Source: Glandiceps talaboti (lineage: Eukaryota; Hemichordata; Enteropneusta; Spengelidae). From it: a DNA stretch of 30,000 nucleotides. The stretch is from the NCBI RefSeq assembly GCF_964340395.1, contig NC_135556.1, positions 13,043,910 to 13,073,909 on the forward strand, given 5' to 3'. Below are positions 22,436-30,000 of the stretch, in pieces (the stretch's first letter is position 1; each line of letters opens with the position of its first letter). The notes under the pieces are model-generated. The model saw nothing but the letters and a program-made list of their open reading frames with translations. It was not told where the DNA came from and did not search any database. The position numbers were made by a program, and so were the translations under genes.

Positions 22436-22600
22436 ATGCCTATTTTAATGAATGGTAATGAACTTGACACTTGGTCGTTTCTAAATCGTGTTTGGGAGTC
22501 GCCAAACGGTGCAAAAATCCAACAGGTGGTCGGAGAGTGCTTGCTATCGCCTCGACAGCGACGATGGGCTACCTACTTTAGCAATATCAACAGTGGTGAG
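22436..22600 (+). CDS. Candidate first coding exon, unknown protein
   Basis: An ATG-started open segment of 55 codons ends precisely before a good donor, GAG|GTAAGAGT (junction 22600/22601). The peptide has balanced composition, including LDTWSFLNRVWESPNG, KIQQVVGECLLSPRQRRW and TYFSNINSGE, and reads more like protein than the neighbouring frames. I do not recognise the family. The following exon is unresolved. A frame with protein-like content, including EPNWRSATAVFYSHHENGDI, starts after an acceptor TTGTGCAG at 22950-22957, but needs a phase-2 join while this donor is phase 0. Another frame from about 22692 (RFVQTRLTFKNKGRVGVQSY...) would fit in phase but has a weak acceptor. It may be a real exon, a pseudogene piece or chance. 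Confidence 0.22.
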
Positions 22601-24916
22601 GTAAGAGTTGTCTTGTTGGTTTATCATGCCACGATGGTTAAAAAACTAAGTAATATACCGTCTGTTTAGGGATTCTTTTGTAAGCAATTAGCTGGCAGAG
22701 ATTTGTCCAAACACGATTGACATTCAAAAACAAAGGGCGAGTGGGAGTGCAGTCTTACGCTAAAACCATCCAGAAGCTTGGCCTTCGTTTATACAATGCC
22801 GTGAAGAGAACAATCCCACACAATACGTCAATAAAACTGTTGGCACGTCATCGCCACCACCACCATGGGTGATAGATGCTGCATTGCGATGAAATGAAAT
22901 AACACTCGAATGCTAAAAGATACCTGTCATACATTCTAACGATAATGACTTGTGCAGGTTTGAACCAAATTGGCGTTCTGCAACAGCTGTGTTCTATTCT
23001 CATCACGAGAATGGAGATATTAAAATAACAACGTCAACTCATCGTTCACTTGGAAGGCTTGTCCTTGGGTATAATGGACAACAGCAAGATATTATATGCT
23101 GTAAACCTTTTCACATTGTACATGCAGTTGACGTCACTATCAATCATAAGTGTACTAAATACTAGGTGTATGTTCATAAGTGATTGGCGTCATATGAATG
23201 ATTCTGTGACATCCAAGAAAGGGTTGGGGTGGGAGGGGGAAACGAAAAAAACCCAGTCCAACATTCTAGTTTACTTCTCAAGTAAAACTTGATATAGATA
23301 ACTGGTAATCAAATCGACGGCTTTTGTGTACATCTTCTCTGGTTATGTCCAAGAAAGGTGCCAAAATACAGTTGGGTATTCTTGTTTTCAATACACATAA
23401 TATTTGGGTTTCAGGTAAGGCTTTGTCCTACAGTATGACCGCCAGTATCATATGTCTCCATTTTTTTAGTCTGTGGAAGACATGAGAATCTACGGAACGA
23501 TAACCATGGTAGTGCTGTAACTGTTTTTGTGCACATATTCTGGTATTTTCACAGTAAAACGTACCTTTGTTGCTCATTTTGCTACATATGTTACATCACT
23601 CGGTGATATATGTAAAACAAACTTGCCATAATTTCTGGAGATAATGTTTAGTGTATACCTGAAAATAAAAATGCGAAATTGAATTCAAGCGGGATTTTTT
23701 TTAGCATCCATGTATCGCACTAAGCTCAGACCACTATATTTTAGTTGTCAAGGCAACAATTTGAGAATAATAGATTTTATTCATAGGAGGGTAGTTATAA
23801 ATGACTGTATCTCCCACGTTCTCGAAGTTTTATTTTTTTTTCTACGAAAAAAAAGTGTATCGCTGTTGAAGGGCATTCAACTTCTTAAAAAGATCGTCTC
23901 GGTACGTATGTAATAATCAACCACACATCTGTATCAACATGTCGATAAATGGCACTTTCACAACCGTGGACTGAGTAAATGCAAACAACCATGTTATTAG
24001 TATCCACTGCCAACTTGTTGAAATCATGAGAAAAAAAACGTATCAATAGAGTGAGTCAGCTTTTTTGGAGCTTTTACAGGGGAATCGTGCATTGAAAAGT
24101 TGACCAAACTACCTGTTACCGTACCACCGTCGACCTTTTCTTTTGATGTGATTATTTTCACAACTAGACAAAAGGACAAAATTCTACCGCTTAAACTGCT
24201 CACTGCTTTTCGTGTATGTGAATATGTTTAGCAAATATACCGTCTCGGGGGACCGTTAACCCGCATTCAAATTGACAATGGAAGTGAAACGGTTCGGAGA
24301 GGTGACGTTTTGTATAAAATCCAGAAATAGAACTAATGACGCAAATAGCCAGGTTAAACGACCGACCTGTTGATTCGACATACAACTAATTCGGCGTGGT
24401 TTATTTGCTAAAGTATTTATGTATGAAATAGAAGGTGTAAACTTAGATACCCGAGACAGAAATTAGGTTTAGGTGCACTTAGCATTGTAACTTAACCGCG
24501 CTTTATCATTAGCAAACGATCCATGGTGCAGTTAGAATATCTAGGTATTTGCCATTTTTAAGATAAAAAGTTGGAAAGATCGCAGATTTTTTTTCTATTT
24601 CTGTGCAAGAATTGTTTTATTCTGGGTTATAAAACTCAGTACGAAGACTCTGTGTGACCCGGTCTCAGGGTAGTGAACTCTAACGGTATGCCAACTATAG
24701 GTACCGGTACGTACAAGGGTTAGTGTCCCCTAGTCACCTTCAATTAATGTAGGGCAAAATACTCTGTAGACGATTTGATTATTCGCTCAAGCAATATACA
24801 GGAAAACTTGAAATCTATCCATTTTCTGTTGATAAAAGAAAATTATTTCGTAAAAGTGAAATTCAAATCATTCATGTGGTATTCAAAATAATCACTTGTC
24901 ACTGTGTACGAGACTG
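22601..24916. other. Non-coding stretch beyond the candidate exon
   Basis: Contains the possible follow-on exon frames at about 22692-22857 and 22958-23165 described for the candidate exon. After about 23.3 kb, nothing but AT-rich sequence and short unsupported frames. Confidence 0.4.
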
Positions 24917-24989
<73 letters not shown>

Positions 24990-25028
24990 TTGTTGTGTCT
25001 ATGTTAATTGTGTGTATGTATATGCGTG

Positions 25029-25067
<39 letters not shown>

Positions 25068-25163
25068 ATGTCTGTCTATGTTGTATGTATGTATGTATGT
25101 ATGTATGTATGTATGTATGTATGTATGTATGTATGTATGTGAGTGTGTGTATGTGTGCGTGTG

Positions 25164-25221
<58 letters not shown>
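24917..25221. repeat. Compound (CTGT)n / (GTAT)n / (CTGT)n microsatellite
   Basis: Three CTGT blocks (about 24917-24989, 25029-25066, 25165-25221) are separated by GT-rich variants and a pure GTAT block (about 25083-25140). All units are one or two changes apart, so the field probably grew from one seed. Open frames through it on both strands are artefacts. Confidence 0.97.
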
Positions 25222-25222
<1 letters not shown>

Positions 25223-25554
25223 TATATAGATGGGGTCGTGTGATTTAGTAGAACACCTCTCTAATACACAGAGCAAAATTAAAATATCTTAAAATAAAAG
25301 CCTTCTACCAATTTGCACGCCCACACGTATACCTTTCCTGTAATAAAAAGTTGGTTGATCTCAGTGTTCACCGTGGTTGCCATGGTGACATCTAGTTTTT
25401 GCGCAAATCTAGATAACAAGATGTATGTACTGATAAACCATATGGCGAAATTGTCATGTTATTTGACAGTGTTCCTATGCAAAGGTATCAGACTGTAGAG
25501 TTGTAATATCTACATACTGGGATGTAATGTTGTAAATGCATGTACAACTTGTGA
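25222..25554. other. Short non-coding spacer between microsatellites
   Basis: No gene, RNA gene or repeat recognised. Confidence 0.5.
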
Positions 25555-25873
25555 GAGTGAGTGAGTGAGTGAGTGAGTGAGTGAGTGAGTGAGTGAGTGA
25601 GTGAGTGAGTGAATGAATGAATGAATGAATGAATGAATGAATGAATGAATGAGTGGATGAGTGAATGAATGAATGAGTGGATGAGTGAATGAATGAATGA
25701 ATGAATGAATGAGTGAGTGAGTGAGTGAGTGAGTGAGTGAGTGAATGATGAATGAATGAATGAGTGAGTGAGTGAGTGAGTGAGTTAATAAATGAATGAA
25801 TGAATGAATGAATGAGTGAGTGAGTGAGTGAGTGAGTGAGTGAGTGAGTGAGTGAGTGAGTGAGTGAGTGAGT
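25555..25873. repeat. Compound (GAGT)n / (GAAT)n tetranucleotide array
   Basis: Alternating blocks of GAGT and GAAT with occasional GGAT units, including a small higher-order pattern near 25650-25700 where GAATGAATGAGTGGATGAGT recurs. The - strand is free of stops through most of it, giving a spurious Leu-Thr-His-Ser frame. Confidence 0.97.
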
Positions 25874-25920
25874 GTAAACATTATAAATGGACGAACGAAC
25901 GAGAGAATGGATGATTAAAG

Positions 25921-26011
25921 GAATGAATGAATGAATGAATGAATGAATGAATGAATAAATGAATGAATGAATGAATGAATGAATGAATGAATGAATGAAT
26001 GAATGAATGAA
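25921..26011. repeat. (GAAT)n tetranucleotide array
   Basis: Pure GAAT with one AAAT variant, about 50 bp after the previous array; the spacer contains decayed ACGA/GGAT units, so the two are probably parts of one older array. Confidence 0.97.
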
Positions 26012-26711
26012 AGACTTAGTACAGTGAGTGAATAAGTGAATGAATAAAAGAACGACTAGGTGGGTGATGTGTGTGGGGCCGTGGGAGAACTAAAAAGTGT
26101 AGTGTTGGAAAATTAATAGATGTGATAGGAATGGATTCATATCAAAGTGTCTATAGACCGCGAACGTTGAACTATACGGTGGCATTACCATACACGTCTT
26201 CTGTCAACTTGCCGTTATTAACAAGGACATAAAGACTCTATCGCCAACTTTTTCAATCACTGTGCTGTAGATTGTAGTAAAATAAAGGACCGGTTACTTT
26301 TCCTTCACTTGTCAAATTGTAGGGTATGGAGTCTTTGACAAAGGTACTTGTGTAAAGTTTTGAATTGAGGGAGGGGCCTTGAGACGACCCTGGGACGAGA
26401 TACTCAGTGGGTGATCTCAGTCATAGACGTGAGTGAAGAGAGATTTAAAAAAAAAATGAATGAACAAAAACGGGCTATTAAACCATTGTAGAAAATGATG
26501 TATGGTTCGTGTATATTTGATCACTGCCAGGTGTATTCAGTGACCCTAACATTACAAACTAACAAACATATAAACTGATCAACAAGTACAAACTAATCGA
26601 CTAAATGTTATATACATTTAAACGTGATGCACATAAACACTGTCATAAACACACAGGCAAAATCACACACAGCCACAGGACAGACGTTAACACAAAAACA
26701 GAAACACACAC
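26012..26711. other. Non-coding stretch, nothing recognised
   Basis: The first 60 bp still shows decayed GAAT/GAGT units; the rest has no recognised structure. Confidence 0.5.
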
Positions 26712-26812
26712 ACACTCACTCACTCACTCACTCACTCACTCACTCACTCACTCACTCACTCACTCACTCACTCACTCACTCACTCACTCACTCACTCACT
26801 CACTCACTCACA
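26712..26812. repeat. (ACTC)n tetranucleotide array
   Basis: About 24 pure ACTC units after a short (CA)n lead. It is the reverse complement of the GAGT unit seen at 25555-25873, so the same motif occurs in opposite orientation about 1 kb away. Confidence 0.97.
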
Positions 26813-29800
26813 GTTATAGCTCGATCAATATTTGTATTCATTCTGGAGTAGCACACATCTGAAATAATACTAACTTTCCACCCGTTTACACACGTACCTT
26901 CAACTTTAAACCTCTGCAAGTGTACACATTAATTCTTTTTATTCATAAAAGCAGAATTTCGTAATGGAATGTTCATATAAAGTTCAGTTACTTAGATTTT
27001 TTTTCCGCAATCGGAGAACATTATCAACACACCTTGATAACCGAACGAGTATAAATTTTCCAAGACGGTGGAAGTTGTGGTGGTAGTGCAACGTTTCAGG
27101 GATAAACCCGATTCGTTGGTATTTACCTGTCGAATCAAGTAAAATAGGGTATGCAATTTTTAACCAACAAGGTATCTCTTATCTATGGTGTAAAGTAAAT
27201 GTTTGATATTCAGACTCTGCGACACAATATTGAGGTCAAATAGGCGGTGAAGTTCAATGGCTTGAATGAGAAAGCCGTATGTCGGGTTATGCTTCTTTCT
27301 TCAGGGCATTATAGTGGTCTTAGATCGTTCCCACCAACTACAATAATGACAGACACCTTCAAGTTTTTTTTGACTGATAATCCCAGATTATTGATTAATC
27401 GTTTCCCACGACGATGTAGCTCTGACCTCAAGTCTATAATTATATCACTTCGGATAATACTTTGAGATGATCCCCTTACGTAAGTCTCAGACTTGAATTA
27501 TTCGCTTTTGGATTTAAACTACGTCTACGTTTTTCTTTCTCTAAAGATGGATTTGACCTTGTCGGTGACGATATTGTTGTCTAATATGGGAGACATCAAT
27601 ACCATGACGAGCCACCCAGAATAAGTCTAGCGGACTACAGACCATAGCAACTTGATAAAGGCATTGACTTGAAGTTCTTAGCCAGAACTGCTGACTGGTG
27701 ACAATGTGAAAGAACAGACACTGTGATCTCCTAATTGAAAGTTCTTATACTTTTGTATTAAAGTGACCATTATGGATGAAAATTGGCTATTCCTTTTTGG
27801 AACTTGAATTGGTAAAACAACTCTACTGTGTGTTTCTACTTAGATATACATTGTGAAAGAACATTATATCAAGTCCATGTTTATAACTCAACAAATTATA
27901 AAACATTGAAAAATTTGTCAAGCGTTTGTTATTGTACGTATAATAACAGACTTTTTACAGAATTTATTGAGTTACAAACATGGAAATGTCTGTTCCTGGA
28001 GATTCCTATTTTCTGTTGGGAGCCTAAATTCTTAGCCGTTGTGTTTTACTCTGGAAAGACGTGTGAAAAGTCAAGGAAAGATGTGAAAAAAGTTTTTGAA
28101 TGGACACGACTTCAAGGCTCTAATTTAGGTTATAACATGTTTTCGGCAAAGGTGTCGAAAACCGTAATTGTCAACGAGTGTTGAATAACCAATCACATCA
28201 ATGAAAGTGGTGGTAAAATGTCTGTTAAATGGAGAATGTATATTTATGGCATGTTTGTGCACACAGTTGTGAACTTTAAGCGTTAAATACACTGTCAAAA
28301 TTTGTACCCAAAGTCAGTATCTTCAGAACTTTCAAATGTCATAGAAAATGTTAGGGACCAGAATACGCCGGAAATTCAGAAGTACACATTTTCAAATTGT
28401 TTATCCTAGATACTTGGCTAGCTGCAGTGGCTCGACATAAAAGTTTGACAGGTGAATTGCATTGTCAATTTTGACAGATAGCCATGTCTCCGGGCTCCTG
28501 TGGGACGGCAATGCGGAGAGGGTCCGCGAGAAAGGTGTCCCTTTTATACTCCTCTGAGGTTTTAGAAAGGGTGCGCTTTTCATGTTGAAATTTAAAACCC
28601 AGCTGCAGACCACCAAATTTGTTTGATGGTCTAAGTTAAAATGGAGTTTTTCATGTAGGGATGGTTAAAGGTCAAATCCGCTTATAAGTAGGTCTAATTG
28701 TATTAAACCATGTTTGCCTTTCATGTTAGGCACGGTTCCAAAATCGTAGCACAATCAGTAAACAAAGTCATGACCGTGTTAGCATATAGTAAACATTAAG
28801 CTTCGAGTGAGAAACGGGTTCCTTTTCTCCATAAAATGTGTATATAATGACAAAATTCGGTTTGGAGATCTGCGCGGAGCCACCTCGTACGGGATTTGCC
28901 CCCTACCCCGGGCCCTGCTCTGGGCTACAATTTGTTAGTCTAGTACTAGTCTTCGTCGAATATCATTAAGATCTCTCTTTACGGGGTTAGAGATGATTCG
29001 AAACCACGTTGGCATCTAGACTGCAATTTGTTGAACAAACGAACACAAATGTACGCTGCAGCGCTGACGCCTCAGCTCTTGTAAACCGAACCACCGCTAT
29101 ATCGAGTTCACAAATACACCGTAGTCATGACACAAACCGTATCACGTTTTTGGCGCGTAGGTGATAGTAGTAGCTTATAATTTCATTAAAGTGTAAAGTG
29201 CGTAACACCAGTAGCTAGTACAAATACAGCACCTGAAAACACTTGTTAAAGTATTATTGGCCATGGCATGTAACAGCACGGCATATAACAGGTTGTCATT
29301 GTTTCAAATGCATTCAGCCTACAAGGTCACGTGTTTGGAAGATACAGTCAGACAACAAGGCCACGAGTATACAAATATACAAATACAAAACGAGACTGTA
29401 ATATATAAGTCTTAACAGTTCCCAGTTATATCGTTGATGGTGTATTCACACATTATCCAAATGCAAACAGTGTAACATGAATTGTTTGACGGGGTGAACT
29501 GTCTCAGTGATGGGCCACATTGGGATTTGATCCCCGCGATAATGGTTCCCATCGGTGCGCTTAAAGTTGTAATATGGATAAGAGGTTATATATCTTGGAT
29601 CCAACAACCCTTTCATGTTTTTTTTCTCTTTGAAAAAACAATGATGACAACAACATAGACCAAATCCGTGTTTGTAACTCAAAAATAACATGCTAAAATA
29701 TTATAAACAAGTTTGCCATTGTACCCAAGAAAGTGATTTGTAAAGAAACCGGGTAATTACAAATAATCACAACATCCCACCCGTACCGACCGGTTAGTCT

Positions 29801-30000
29801 GTCTGTCTGTGCAGGCATCTTTCCCTTCTCAATATTATGAAACGTCACCGCGCATAAATAGTTTTAGAACTTCTGTTTACTTGTGATTAAAAGTCGTAAC
29901 TTTTGTTTACTCGGTTCGTTTACAGATCACTTCCTGCACCCGCATAACAAACTTTTTACACATTTCGAAGTTTTGTTTTGCAATCACGGAGTTGGAAAAA
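26813..30000. other. Non-coding stretch to the window end
   Basis: No supported gene. Open frames at 27828-28184 (+, GTG start), 28401-28616 (-) and 29446-29691 (-) have no recognisable motifs. A slightly GC-richer patch lies at about 28470-28560 and 28860-28920. A weak A-box/B-box-like pair at about 29503-29540 recalls a tRNA-derived repeat but is too poor to call. Confidence 0.45.

Noticed and set aside
24917-25221. Regular spaced repeats considered as a CRISPR array
   Set aside because: Units are four bases with no unique spacers; this is a microsatellite in eukaryotic DNA.
24896-25276. Cys-Leu-Ser-Val and Thr-Asp-Arg-Gln repeat frames
   Set aside because: By-products of (CTGT)n and (GTAT)n on each strand, not proteins.
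25510-26862. Leu-Thr-His-Ser repeat frames on both strands
   Set aside because: By-products of (GAGT)/(GAAT)n and (ACTC)n.
27828-28184. 118-codon frame on the + strand
   Set aside because: Starts at GTG, is not flanked by convincing splice sites and has no recognisable domain; length within chance expectation.
29503-29540. tRNA-like A-box and B-box words (CTCAGTGATGG, GGGATTTGATCCCC)
   Set aside because: The two boxes are too close, the T-arm forms only about three pairs and no acceptor stem is found, so neither a tRNA nor a SINE can be supported.

Overview
The window looks like nuclear DNA of a non-vertebrate animal, most likely a marine invertebrate. The evidence is one recognisable intronless metazoan gene, long AT-leaning non-coding stretches, many very long tri- and tetranucleotide microsatellites, and small fold-back transposon remnants. 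I cannot name the species. There is no sign of bacterial gene organisation: no operons, no dense coding. Most long open frames are either by-products of simple repeats or of the size expected by chance.

The one confident gene lies at 3445-4599 on the + strand and encodes a FAM181-family protein of 384 residues. It has the family's N-terminal block and, in its middle, a short segment almost identical to the omega-loop with which YAP/TAZ bind TEAD transcription factors. Vertebrates have two paralogues (FAM181A and FAM181B). This single copy has features recalling FAM181B (an SLAALFD block, a basic N-terminal block) and an omega-loop even closer to YAP.

Layout: 1-438 holds (TGG)n and (GATGGT)n repeats. 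439-3444 is upstream non-coding DNA. 3445-4599 is the FAM181 gene. 4600-17823 is mostly non-coding and carries small mobile-element remnants. These are a family of about 44-bp units arranged as opposed tandem arrays (6840-7065, 12152-12842, and a solo copy at 17172-17210), two fold-back MITE-like elements (7984-8324 and 14222-14547), and two pairs of diverged direct repeats. 17824-18304 is a degenerate CTAC-type repeat field. From about 20.3 to 26.8 kb there is an unusual concentration of microsatellites: (CT)n, two (AT)n tracts around a tRNA-like core, (TGAC)/(TGAA)n, (CTGT)/(GTAT)n, (GAGT)/(GAAT)n and (ACTC)n. A weak candidate coding exon with good splice-donor sequences lies at 22436-22600. 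The last 3 kb shows nothing I can support as a gene.

Only FAM181 can be given a role with confidence: a small nuclear TEAD-binding protein, by homology. The rest of the window is best read as its intergenic or intronic surroundings.
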